Shown: one piece after another, positions 1 through 9,493 of the stretch
Layout of the letters: each line of letters opens with the position of its first letter
Numbering within the stretch: position 1 is the first letter of the stretch
Program-made: the position numbers and the translations under genes
NCBI GenBank assembly: GCA_040217155.1
Contig: JAVJNS010000008.1
Location: 186,001 to 250,000 of the forward strand
Reading direction: 5' to 3'
Source: Pelagibius sp040217155
GTDB lineage: Bacteria; Pseudomonadota; Alphaproteobacteria; Kiloniellales; Kiloniellaceae
DNA length: 64,000 nucleotides
Notes under the pieces: generated by a model
Databases searched by the model: none
Told to the model about the DNA's origin: nothing
What the model saw: the letters and a program-made list of their open reading frames with translations, nothing else

Positions 1-476
1 GGGTCGTCCTCCAGGCCGTTGGCGAACAGCAGGTAGAACAGCACCTCGCTGTCGGTTGTGCCCTCGCGGTGGTCGTAAAAGGGGTCGGGGATCAGGGATT
101 CCAGAGGCCGGCGCAGGCGCCGGTAACCGCCGATCTGACCGTTGTGCATGAACAGCCAGCGGCCATGGGCGAAGGGGTGGCAGTTGGGCCGCGAGGAACC
201 GGTGCCGGTCGAGGCGCGCACATGGGCGAAGAACAGCCCGGCGCGGATCTGGCGCGCGAGGCTCTTCAGGTTCGGGTCGTTCCAGGCCGGCAGCACCTCG
301 CGGTAGAGCCCCGGCTCCGGCCGGTCGCCGTACCAGCCGATGCCGAAGCCGTCGCCGTTGGTCGGCGACTTGGCCTCGGTGGCGCAGAGGCTCTGGTCCA
401 CCAGGGAGTGGACCGGCTTGCAGATCAAGTCCTCAAGAAAGACCGGGGCGCCGGTATAGGCCAGCCAGCGGCACAT
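1..476 (-). CDS. Class II glutamine amidotransferase, YafJ/EgtC type (C-terminus beyond window)
   Basis: The reading frame begins with ATG at 476 and runs off the left edge, so only about 158 N-terminal residues are present. The protein starts MCRWLAYTG, placing Cys2 where N-terminal-nucleophile glutamine amidotransferases carry the catalytic cysteine after Met removal. Further family marks are NGDGFGIGWYG, FFAHVRAST, and NCHPFAHGRWLFMHNG, the glutamine-binding region. Stand-alone proteins of this type usually run about 250-280 residues, so roughly 40% is missing. The acceptor substrate cannot be read from this part; YafJ-like is the family resemblance only. It lies 169 bp downstream of ilvH on the same strand. 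Confidence 0.85.
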   Translation of the reverse strand, partial: MCRWLAYTGAPVFLEDLICKPVHSLVDQSLCATEAKSPTNGDGFGIGWYGDRPEPGLYREVLPAWNDPNLKSLARQIRAGLFFAHVRASTGTGSSRPNCHPFAHGRWLFMHNGQIGGYRRLRRPLESLIPDPFYDHREGTTDSEVLFYLLFANGLEDD

Positions 477-645
477 GAAACCCTCTCAGATGTAAGGCCT
501 CTAAAAACGCCGCGGACTATAGCCAGGAAAGGTGGAGAAAGCCTTGCAAAGAACGGCGGGCGGGGCGGCAATAATCTCAGATTCCACCGCTTTTCGGACT
601 TACCGCGCAAAACCGTGCCCCTTGGCGCGCTTTCGCCAGCCCTGC

Positions 646-1164
646 TTACAATCCCTGCGGCCCACGCGAGATGGCGACCACGCCGGTGCGGCTGACGTCG
701 ACCAGGCCGAGCGGCTGCATGAGGTCGATGAAGACGTCGAGCTTCTCGCTCTTGCCGGTCATCTCGAAGACGAAGTGGTCGTGGCTGGAATCCACGACCC
801 GGGCGCGGAAGATGTCGGCGATGCGCAGGGATTCGACGCGCTTGTCGCCGCTGCCGGCGACCTTCACCAGGGCCAGTTCGCGTTCCACCGAGGAGCCGTC
901 CTGGGTCAGGTCGCTGACCCTGTGCACCGGCACCAGGCGGTCGAGCTGGGCCTTGATCTGCTCGAGGATCTGCGGCGTGCCGGAGGTCACCACGGTGATA
1001 CGCGAGAAGCGCTGACGCTGATCGACCTCCGAGACCGTCAGGCTCTCGATGTTGTAGCCGCGGCCCGAGAACAGGCCGATGACGCGCGCCAGCACGCCGG
1101 GTTCGTTGTCCACCAGCACCGCGATGGTGCGCGATTCGATCTCTTGCGTCTTGCTATTGGCCAT
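646..1164 (-). CDS. ilvH: Acetolactate synthase small (regulatory) subunit
   Basis: This 172-residue protein opens with an ACT domain (about residues 12-88, RTIAVLVDNEPGVLARVIGLFSGRGYNI split over its first strand and helix) followed by the conserved C-terminal half seen in IlvH/IlvN, ending in GVVAISRGPQGL. In the family this subunit binds valine and activates and feedback-regulates the catalytic subunit in branched-chain amino-acid synthesis. The length matches the usual 160-175. It lies 75 bp downstream of the large-subunit gene on the same strand, the normal ilvB-ilvH order, and is likely co-transcribed. Confidence 0.97.
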   Translation of the reverse strand: MANSKTQEIESRTIAVLVDNEPGVLARVIGLFSGRGYNIESLTVSEVDQRQRFSRITVVTSGTPQILEQIKAQLDRLVPVHRVSDLTQDGSSVERELALVKVAGSGDKRVESLRIADIFRARVVDSSHDHFVFEMTGKSEKLDVFIDLMQPLGLVDVSRTGVVAISRGPQGL

Positions 1165-1239
1165 GACGTTTTCGCGGAGCGATCCCCGCTTCCTGGTTTT
1201 CTGGTTCCGGGTGAATGACGGCGCTGCGGACGGGTGGTC

Positions 1240-3003
<1,764 letters not shown>

Positions 3004-3061
3004 GGTTCTCACCCTTTCTTCCGGCCCGCCCGCCGCTGTCCGTCCGTTTTTACTGGTCACA

Positions 3062-3087
3062 CAAAATTGGCCGGCAGAACCGGCCAA
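3062..3087 (-). terminator. Intrinsic-terminator-like hairpin between miaA and ilvB
   Basis: Read on the minus strand, TTGGCCGG and CCGGCCAA form a perfect 8-bp stem around a 5-nt loop, followed at once by TTTTGT. It lies 75 bp after the miaA stop and about 60 bp before the ilvB start. It may terminate miaA transcripts or act as an attenuator of ilvB. A short TTG-initiated frame crosses it, but it is not rich in Ile, Leu or Val codons, so classical attenuation is not supported. Confidence 0.5.
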
Positions 3088-3159
3088 GGCGCGCAAATTT
3101 CAATGATTCCGCAGGCTTTCCCGTGACTTATCCTGGGAAAGGAGGCGGACCCTAGCCCC

Positions 3160-4158
3160 TTAGCTGCAGCCGGTCAACCAATTTTGACGAATTTTCGAAA
3201 AAATATCCAGCTTCTTACTTTCTGAATATTGCGTCTCTATGACATAAACCGCCTGATCATTACTCACAAACTGATGCCGCAGCCAGGTGATCTGGCGCTT
3301 GGCGTAGCGCCGCGTCGCCTGCTGGGCCTGCGCCAGGGCCGCTTCAAGAGTGGTCTTGCCGGCTAGATAAGCGGCCAATTCCGGGACGCCGACGGCTTTC
3401 ATCACCGGCAAGGCCGGATCCAGCTTCAGCTCCAACAGTGCCGCCACTTCCGCCACGGCGGCGCTTTCGGCGCTTTCGGCGCTTTCGCCTGCGGGGGCCA
3501 CCATGGCGGCGAGGCGCTCGTCGCAACGGGCATAGAGCGCCGGGCGCGGCGGCAGGAGGCAGAGGCGGGCGAAGCGGTAGGGCGCCGGAGCCGGCGTGAC
3601 CGCCTGCCAGTCGGCCAGGGAGCGGCCGGTCGCCGCCAGCACCTCCCAGGCGCGCAGCAGGCGCTGGCGGTCGCCAGGGGCTAGGCGTTCGGCCATCACC
3701 GGATCACGCTCGGCCAGGCGGGCGTGGAAACCGGCGGAGCCGATCTCGTCCAGTTCACGCTTTGCGGCGGTACGAAACTCTCCGGGGATCTCGGGAACCT
3801 CGCTGAGCCCCTCGGCGAAGGCCTTCAGATACAGCCCGGTGCCACCGACCAGGATCGGCAGGCGGCCGGCCGCCAATGACTTTTCCACCTCATCGATTGC
3901 CAGCTGCCGCCAGCGCCCTGCCGAACAGGCTTGCGCGCCCGACAGCACGCCGTAGAGACGATGCGGCGCAGCCTCCAGTTCGGCGCCGCGCGGCCGCGCC
4001 GTGAGCAGAGAGAGTTCGCGGTAGACCTGCATGGAATCGGCATTGATGACGGTGCCGCCCCATTCCCGCGCCACGGCGGATGCCAGGGCCGATTTTCCGG
4101 AAGCGGTCGGACCGGCGATCATCATCACCATCGCGGTACTGTTCTGCGGGGCAGGCAT
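3160..4158 (-). CDS. miaA: tRNA dimethylallyltransferase
   Basis: A 332-residue protein that transfers the dimethylallyl group to A37 of tRNAs reading UNN codons. The N-terminal P-loop reads IAGPTASGKSALA, followed by NADSMQVY, and GGTGLYLKA appears at about residue 105. The C-terminal tRNA-binding part ends in RRYAKRQITWLRHQ, a hallmark of MiaA. I choose ATG 4158 (MPAPQNS), preceded by GGAA at normal spacing; a TTG at 4170 would add four residues. A perfect 3x9-bp tandem repeat (3460-3486) encodes Glu-Ser-Ala three times in the insert domain. It is divergent from serB. Confidence 0.96.
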   Translation of the reverse strand: MPAPQNSTAMVMMIAGPTASGKSALASAVAREWGGTVINADSMQVYRELSLLTARPRGAELEAAPHRLYGVLSGAQACSAGRWRQLAIDEVEKSLAAGRLPILVGGTGLYLKAFAEGLSEVPEIPGEFRTAAKRELDEIGSAGFHARLAERDPVMAERLAPGDRQRLLRAWEVLAATGRSLADWQAVTPAPAPYRFARLCLLPPRPALYARCDERLAAMVAPAGESAESAESAAVAEVAALLELKLDPALPVMKAVGVPELAAYLAGKTTLEAALAQAQQATRRYAKRQITWLRHQFVSNDQAVYVIETQYSESKKLDIFSKIRQNWLTGCS

Positions 4159-4194
4159 GTGGGATTCCAAAGCCGGTCGATTTTGCGGGGCCGC

Positions 4195-4231
4195 TTGCGG
4201 TACCCGGGGCGGCCTCTGTATAAGCCGCCGA
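4195..4231 (+). promoter_or_regulatory. Candidate serB promoter giving a leaderless transcript
   Basis: TTGCGG at 4195-4200, an 18-bp spacer, and TATAAG at 4219-4224 (five of six bases of the sigma70 -10 box). The expected start point, six to seven bases downstream, falls on the A of the serB ATG at 4231. No Shine-Dalgarno-like sequence lies between the -10 box and the ATG. The leaderless reading is inference. Confidence 0.45.
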
Positions 4232-5130
4232 TGCGCTATGTGCTTACCGTGATTGGGAACCCCGACTCAAGGCCGCTGACGGAGTCCTTGGTCGATGCGG
4301 CACGCCGGGCCATCGACAGCAGCCGCGGCAACGGCGACGGCGTCGCGTGGTTGGCGGATGGCGTCGCCTGCGATCTGGCGTTCGAGGGCGATGAGCCGAC
4401 CATCACCCAGGCTTTGGTGCGCGAAGCCCTTGGCCGGGCACCGCTCGATCTCGCCATCCAACAGAACGACGGGCGCCGCAAAAAGCTGCTGGTCGCCGAC
4501 ATGGAATCCACCATCATCCGCCAGGAGATGCTCGACGAGTTGGCCGGGGTGGCGGGGATCCACGCGCAGGTAGCGGAGATCACGGCGCTGGCCATGGCCG
4601 GCGAATTGGACTTCGAAGCAGCATTGCGCGAGCGGGTCGCCCTGCTCGCGGGCCTGACCGCCGAAACCCTGGACATGGCCGCCGAGTGCATGACGCTGAT
4701 ACCCGGCGCCCGCCAGCTGGTCGCCACCATGCGGGCCGGCGGCGCTTACTGCGCCTTGGTCTCGGGCGGCTTCACCTGTTTTACCGGCCGCATCCGCGCC
4801 GCCTGCGGCTTCGACGAAGACCGCGCCAATGCGCTGGAGATTATCGACGGCAGGCTGACCGGCCAGGTCAAGGACCCCATCCTCGGGCGCGCCGCCAAGC
4901 TGCGGGCCCTGGAAGACCTGGCGGCGGCGCGGGGGCTGGCGCCGCAGGAAGCCTGCGCCGTGGGCGACGGCGCCAACGATCTCGACATGCTGGGAGCCGC
5001 CGGCCTCGGTGTCGCCTTCTACGGCAAACCCAAGGTGCGGGCCGCCGCGCGCTTTCGCATCGACCACGGTGACCTGACGGCCCTGCTCTACATGCAGGGC
5101 TACCGCAGCGACGAGATCAAGAGCGCCTGA
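4231..5130 (+). CDS. serB: Phosphoserine phosphatase
   Basis: A 299-residue HAD-superfamily enzyme that hydrolyses O-phosphoserine to serine, the last step of serine synthesis. The N-terminal ~85 residues resemble the ACT-like regulatory domain of long SerB proteins. The catalytic motif I is VADMESTIIRQEML (nucleophile and general-acid Asp/Glu region), motif II is ALVSGGFTCF, and motif IV is AVGDGANDLDML. An in-frame upstream extension to 3931 lies wholly inside the antisense miaA gene, so it is not used. The gene is divergent from miaA and convergent with the downstream Deg protease. Confidence 0.95.
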   Translation: MRYVLTVIGNPDSRPLTESLVDAARRAIDSSRGNGDGVAWLADGVACDLAFEGDEPTITQALVREALGRAPLDLAIQQNDGRRKKLLVADMESTIIRQEMLDELAGVAGIHAQVAEITALAMAGELDFEAALRERVALLAGLTAETLDMAAECMTLIPGARQLVATMRAGGAYCALVSGGFTCFTGRIRAACGFDEDRANALEIIDGRLTGQVKDPILGRAAKLRALEDLAAARGLAPQEACAVGDGANDLDMLGAAGLGVAFYGKPKVRAAARFRIDHGDLTALLYMQGYRSDEIKSA

Positions 5131-5135
5131 GCCCC

Positions 5136-5166
5136 AGAAAAACGGCGGCCCGACAGGGGGCCGCCG
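5136..5166 (-). terminator. Intrinsic terminator, Deg protease / serB convergent junction
   Basis: CGGCGGCCC (5143-5151) and GGGCCGCCG (5158-5166) form a 9-bp GC stem with a 6-nt loop. On the minus strand the stem is followed by TTTTTCT, so it is a good rho-independent terminator for the protease gene. The same stem may also serve serB, but there is no T run on the plus strand. Confidence 0.75.
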
Positions 5167-5204
5167 CAATACTGTCCGTCATATCCTGACGTCGTCGAAG
5201 CGGA

Positions 5205-6713
5205 TCAGCTCTGGTCGATCCTCACGGCGACCCACTGGAAGTCGCCCTGGCGGAACACCAGCAAAGTGACCACACGGTAGCCTTCCGACTTTGCCCGTTC
5301 GACCTTCTCGACGACCTCGGCCGGCGTGGACACCTCTTCCTGATCCACCTCGACAATGAGGTCGCCGGGGACCAAGCCTTTCTCGGCGCCGGAGCTGCCC
5401 TCCTTTACCTCGGTGACGACGACGCCCTTGGCGTCCTGATCGAGACTGAACCGGGTGCGCAGCTCCGGTGTGATCTCGCCCAAGGCCAGGCCAAGCGACT
5501 CCATCTCCTCGGGCTGATCGTCCTCAGGGGTCGTGGGGGCGGGAACCGCGGCAAGCTGATCGGCTTCCAATTCGCCGATGGTAACCTTCAATTTTTTCTC
5601 ACCGTCGCGCCGCCAGATGGTGACGTCCACCGTCGAGCCGACGGCGGTCTCGGCGACCATGCCCGGCAGCCGGCGCATCTCCTGCACCTCGCGGCCGTTG
5701 AACTCGAGAATCACATCGCCCTGCTCGATGCCGGCGTCCTTCGCCGGACCGCCGTCCGTCACCGCCGCCACCAGGGCGCCGCGCGCGCGGTCGAGGCGCA
5801 GACCCTCGGCCAGTTCGTCGGTGACGTTCTGGATACGGACGCCGAGCCAGCCACGCCGCACCTCTCCGGTGGCGCGCAGCTGGGCGATGATGTTCTTAGC
5901 CATCGACGAGGGCGTGGCGAAGCCGATGCCGACCGACCCACCCGAAGGCGAGAAGATTGCCGTATTCACGCCGATCACCTGGCCGTCGAGGTTGAACATC
6001 GGGCCGCCGGAATTGCCTTTGTTGATCGCCGCATCGGTCTGGATGAAATTGTCGTAGCGCCCGGCGTTGATGTCGCGCTGGCGCGCCGAGACAATTCCAG
6101 CGGTGACGGTACCGCCCAGGCCGAAGGGATTGCCGATCGCCACCACCCAGTCGCCGATGCGCGTGACGTCGGAATCGCCCCAGGTCGTGGCCGGAAGAAG
6201 GTCTGGGGCCTCGACTTTAAGCAATGCCAGATCGGTGTCCTTGTCGCTGCCGACGATGGTGGCGTCCAAAGACGTTCCATCGGCCAGCACGACCTCCACT
6301 TCGTCGGCATCCGCGATCACGTGGTGATTGGTCACGATGTAGCCGCTCGGATCGATGATGAAGCCGGACCCCAGGGAGGAACCGCGCCGGCTCTGCGGCG
6401 GCGGCGCCTCACGGCCCTCGCCGCCCTCGCCGCGGCGTTCGAAGAATTCCTTGAAGAACTCCTCGAACTGCTCGGCCTGACCGCCTTCGATGGTTTGGCT
6501 GGTCTGGATGTTGACCACTGTGGGCAGCAAATTCTCGACCATGTCGGCAAAGGAATCTGGCGCCGAGCGGGCCTGTACCGAAGACGACCAGGCCAGGCTC
6601 AGCAGGCCAAGCAGCAACACGGCTGCGCCCAGCGTCCAGCGCAAAGCGGTGTTCGGCCGCGCCGCGGCCAGCGCCACGGCCTTGTGCCGTTGCATTCTGG
6701 AGATTCGGGTCAC
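5205..6713 (-). CDS. Periplasmic Deg/HtrA-family serine endoprotease
   Basis: A 502-residue DegP/MucD-type protease-chaperone that degrades misfolded envelope proteins. An N-terminal hydrophobic signal or anchor (about residues 26-48) ends near VQARSAP. The trypsin-like domain has its catalytic triad at His131 (TNHHVI), Asp161 (DTDLALL) and Ser235 (GNSGGP). Two PDZ domains follow (about 295-385 and 405-495), each with GIEQGDVIL- or GLVPGDLIV-type loops. A charged Glu/Gly/Arg linker precedes the protease core. A second ATG at residue 7 is an alternative start. The gene lies downstream of the hflKC operon, another membrane quality-control set. Confidence 0.94.
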   Translation of the reverse strand: MTRISRMQRHKAVALAAARPNTALRWTLGAAVLLLGLLSLAWSSSVQARSAPDSFADMVENLLPTVVNIQTSQTIEGGQAEQFEEFFKEFFERRGEGGEGREAPPPQSRRGSSLGSGFIIDPSGYIVTNHHVIADADEVEVVLADGTSLDATIVGSDKDTDLALLKVEAPDLLPATTWGDSDVTRIGDWVVAIGNPFGLGGTVTAGIVSARQRDINAGRYDNFIQTDAAINKGNSGGPMFNLDGQVIGVNTAIFSPSGGSVGIGFATPSSMAKNIIAQLRATGEVRRGWLGVRIQNVTDELAEGLRLDRARGALVAAVTDGGPAKDAGIEQGDVILEFNGREVQEMRRLPGMVAETAVGSTVDVTIWRRDGEKKLKVTIGELEADQLAAVPAPTTPEDDQPEEMESLGLALGEITPELRTRFSLDQDAKGVVVTEVKEGSSGAEKGLVPGDLIVEVDQEEVSTPAEVVEKVERAKSEGYRVVTLLVFRQGDFQWVAVRIDQS

Positions 6714-7022
6714 TTTCAGTTCTCTCCCTCGCTTGGAGATTCGCTCCCACCAGTTTTTTGGAGCGCCGCTCCTTCAATTCAAGATTTTGGCCGCGCGGCG
6801 TGCCGAACGCGCCCTTTACCGTACATTGCGCCTCTGCCTGGCAAACCGAAACCGCAGGAGCGGGCTTGGTGGGCAGTCTCAAGAATAAGTGTATCACCTG
6901 CACGCTGCGATACGAAGTAGGCGAATTTGTGGCGGCCCGGCGCCGTCCAAAAAGGCTTACCCGGCATCCCGGCTACTTCAAGAGCCTGGGTCTGTCCAAG
7001 GCACAGACACCCCGCACAGGGC
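6714..7022. other. Intergenic region between DUF2065 gene and Deg protease
   Basis: About 309 bases with no supported gene. It should contain the Deg protease promoter on the minus strand, but I could not identify a convincing sigma70 or heat-shock box. A minus-strand hairpin at 6954-6986 with a T5 tract (6949-6953) is listed separately. Confidence 0.5.
6949..6986 (-). terminator. Possible terminator of the hfl operon
   Basis: On the minus strand, GGCT...AGCC arms enclose an inner CCGG-GATG-CCGG hairpin, followed by TTTTT. The outer stem is short and interrupted, so this is a tentative terminator 37 bp past the DUF2065 stop. Confidence 0.4.
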
Positions 7023-7208
7023 CTATCCGCGCAGCAGCCAGACCAGGAATACACCCAGAGCCGCCGCCGCGACACCTCCAATCCGCAGATAATCCGGCGG
7101 CGTTGCCTCCAGCATCTGAAGAATCTGTCTCAGCCGGTGCGGCAACAGCGCCAGAAACAGCCCCTCGATCACCAAAACCAGCGCCAGGGCGGTCAGAAAA
7201 TCAGTCAT
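7023..7208 (-). CDS. DUF2065 family small membrane protein
   Basis: A 61-residue protein with two hydrophobic segments (about residues 5-25 and 42-59) separated by a basic stretch, HRLRQILQMLEATPP, and ending WLLRG. This pattern matches the DUF2065 family found after hflC in many proteobacteria. It starts with ATG at 7208, 65 bp after hflC on the same strand, so it is the third gene of the hflK-hflC operon. Its function is unknown; an accessory role to the HflKC complex is inference from position. Confidence 0.85.
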   Translation of the reverse strand: MTDFLTALALVLVIEGLFLALLPHRLRQILQMLEATPPDYLRIGGVAAAALGVFLVWLLRG

Positions 7209-7273
7209 CCTGCGGGCGGCGACGTTGCGCGGCGGCGGAGGCTGTCTCGAGCACCCCCCGCCGCCCGCATACC

Positions 7274-8152
7274 CTAGTTGCCGCGCCCATCCTGAGCCTG
7301 GTTGAAGAAGCTGAAGAACTCGCTGTCCGGTGACAGGACCATGTAAGTGCTGTCGGCGCCCAGCGAGGCGCTATAGGCCTGCATCGAGCGATAGAAATTG
7401 AAGAAATCCTGATCCTGACCATAAGCGTTGTTGAGGACTTCGGTCCGCAGGCCCTCGCCCTGGCCACGCAGGATCTCCGACTCGCGCTTGGCCTCCGCGG
7501 CGATGACCGTCGCTTCGCGATCCGCCGCCGACTTGATGCGCTCGGACTGCTCAAAGCCCTGGGCACGGAATTCCGCAGCCTCACGCTCGCGTTCGGAACG
7601 CATACGGTCGAACACCGATTCCCGGGTCTCGTCCGGCAGATCGGCGCGGCGGATACGCACGTCAACCAAGGCGATGCCGAAATTCTGGGTCTCCCGGTCG
7701 ACGCTGTCACGCAGATCCTGAAGGATCTGCGTGCGCTCGTCGGAGAGCACGGACGACAACGTCGAGTTGCCGAGAATCTGACGCACGCGGTCGTTGATGA
7801 TGGTGCCCAGGCGCGGACGGGCGGTTTCTTCCGTGCGTACGCTCTGGAAGAATTTCAAGGGATCGGCGATGCGATAGCGGGCAAAGACGTCGACGATCAG
7901 CCGCTTTTGATCCGACAGCAGAATATTCTCCGCCGGAGGATCCAGGTTCAGCACGCGTTTCTCGTAAAACTGAACGTTCTGCAGCAGCGGGATCTTCCAC
8001 GACAGCCCCGGATCGGAAATCACCCGCTTGGGCTCGCCGAACTGCATGACGATGGCTTGCTGGCGTTCGTCGACGGTGAACAGCGACCCGTAAGCGATGA
8101 GGCCGAGAACGACGACAACGAGGCCGATGATGAAGTTGGTGTTCAGGCGCAT
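7274..8152 (-). CDS. hflC: FtsH protease modulator HflC
   Basis: A 292-residue stomatin/prohibitin (SPFH) protein with one N-terminal membrane helix (about residues 7-26) and a large periplasmic band-7 domain. Family marks are VDERQQAIVMQFGEPKRV, the arginine-rich SVFDRMRSEREREAAEFRAQGFEQSERI helix (split across about 170-200) and the C-terminal DFFNFYRSMQAY. HflC pairs with HflK around FtsH. GAGGAG overlapping the hflK stop precedes the ATG, which implies translational coupling. The usual length is about 290-330. Confidence 0.96.
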   Translation of the reverse strand: MRLNTNFIIGLVVVVLGLIAYGSLFTVDERQQAIVMQFGEPKRVISDPGLSWKIPLLQNVQFYEKRVLNLDPPAENILLSDQKRLIVDVFARYRIADPLKFFQSVRTEETARPRLGTIINDRVRQILGNSTLSSVLSDERTQILQDLRDSVDRETQNFGIALVDVRIRRADLPDETRESVFDRMRSEREREAAEFRAQGFEQSERIKSAADREATVIAAEAKRESEILRGQGEGLRTEVLNNAYGQDQDFFNFYRSMQAYSASLGADSTYMVLSPDSEFFSFFNQAQDGRGN

Positions 8153-8164
8153 GTCGTGCTCTCC

Positions 8165-9316
8165 TCAATTGCCGCTGCTGGAGCCGCTGCCGGATTGGCG
8201 CCGCAACTCGTTGAGCGGCAGATACGGGATCGCCCCGCCCTGTCCCCGTTGGTCGAGAATGACCTTGTCGGTGCCGCTCAGGACACCCTGGATGGTCTCC
8301 AGATACATGCGCCGGCGCGTGACGTCCGGGTTCTGCTGGTAAGCCTGAAAGACCGACAGGAAGCGTTGCGCCTCGCCCTCGGCTTCATTCTTCAGCTGCT
8401 CCTTGTAGGCCTCGGCCTCCTGCACCACACGCAGCGCGTCGCCACGGGCGCGCGGCAGGATGTCGTTGCGGTACCTGTCCGCCTCGTTGCGCAGGCGATC
8501 ACGATCCTGCTGGGCGCGCAGCACGTCGTTGAAGGCGTCGATCACCGCGCCCGGCGGCTGCACGTCCTGCAACGCCAGTTCGGTGATCTCGATGCCGGCC
8601 TCGTACTCGTTCAGTGTCGCCTGCAGCAGGGTCCGCGCCTCGGCCGCCACGGTGCCGCGCGCTTCGGTCAAAGCCGGTTGAATGTCGGTACGGCCGATGA
8701 TCTCGCGCATCGCGCTTTCGGCAGCGATCTTCACCGTCGCTTCGGGATCGCGAATGTTGAAGAGGTACTGGCCGGCGTCGGCAATTTTCCACTGCACCGT
8801 GAAGTCGATGTCGATGATGTTCTGGTCGCCGGTCAGCATCAGGCTTTCTTCCTCGACATCGCGGCGCGCCGTACGCGTCCGCTCGCTGCCGGCGGCGATG
8901 AAGCCGATATCGATCTGCTGGACGGAGGTGACGCTGGGCGTCAAGACGGTCTCAATGGGCCAGGGAAGATGCCAGTTGAGGCCGGGCTGCGTCGTCTGCG
9001 TCCACTGTCCGAAACGCAGCACCACGCCCTGTTCGTTGGTCTGGACCCGGTAGACGCCGGTCGCCAGCCAGATGCCCAGGACAACGAGGGCGATGAGGCC
9101 GTAAACCGACTTTCCCATGCCGCCACCGCCGCCGGGCAGGATGGTGCGGAATCGGTCCTGGCCCTTCTTGATCAGATCCTCGAAGTCAGGCGGCCGCGGG
9201 CCGCCGCCAGAGCCGCCGCCGCCGCCGCCACGGCCCCACGGGCCGCCGCCACCGGATCCGCCGGACCCACCACCGCCGCCCCAAGGGCCGCCGCCACCTT
9301 TATTTTCCCAAGGCAT
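8165..9316 (-). CDS. hflK: FtsH protease modulator HflK
   Basis: A 383-residue SPFH protein. The first ~60 residues are glycine-rich with PWG repeats, typical of HflK. One membrane helix (about 72-90) follows, then the band-7 domain with VQTNEQGVVLRFGQW, NIIDIDFTVQWKI and the coiled-coil region RNEADRYRNDILPRARGDA. Together with HflC it forms the membrane complex that restrains FtsH. AGGGA stands eight bases before ATG 9316. It is first in the hflK-hflC-DUF2065 operon and divergent from mrp. Confidence 0.96.
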   Translation of the reverse strand: MPWENKGGGGPWGGGGGSGGSGGGGPWGRGGGGGGSGGGPRPPDFEDLIKKGQDRFRTILPGGGGGMGKSVYGLIALVVLGIWLATGVYRVQTNEQGVVLRFGQWTQTTQPGLNWHLPWPIETVLTPSVTSVQQIDIGFIAAGSERTRTARRDVEEESLMLTGDQNIIDIDFTVQWKIADAGQYLFNIRDPEATVKIAAESAMREIIGRTDIQPALTEARGTVAAEARTLLQATLNEYEAGIEITELALQDVQPPGAVIDAFNDVLRAQQDRDRLRNEADRYRNDILPRARGDALRVVQEAEAYKEQLKNEAEGEAQRFLSVFQAYQQNPDVTRRRMYLETIQGVLSGTDKVILDQRGQGGAIPYLPLNELRRQSGSGSSSGN

Positions 9317-9493
9317 ACTTTAATTCCCTGTTGCCTGTGTGCTCTGCCCGCAAGGCCGATCTCCACCCTAGCGGTCCGTTTCGAGGCTGAAATCCCCGTG
9401 CGCCGGACTTATATCACGGCTGAGCTATTGTTCTAGCCAAGTCTGACTGCTACCTCCTGCGTGGATATCGGCAGGATCGGGGAGTTTTCAAGG

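Noticed and set aside
3004..3160. Branched-chain leader peptide for ilvB attenuation
   Set aside because: Short frames before the hairpin are not enriched in Ile, Leu or Val codons and have no ribosome site.
6954..7010. Heat-shock (sigma32) promoter for the Deg protease
   Set aside because: A CTTGAAG is present on the minus strand, but no -10 of the expected form lies at a suitable distance.
7023..7081. Second minus-strand frame of about 100 codons (6779-7081)
   Set aside because: It overlaps the DUF2065 gene in another frame and the Deg promoter region, with no ribosome site or family features.
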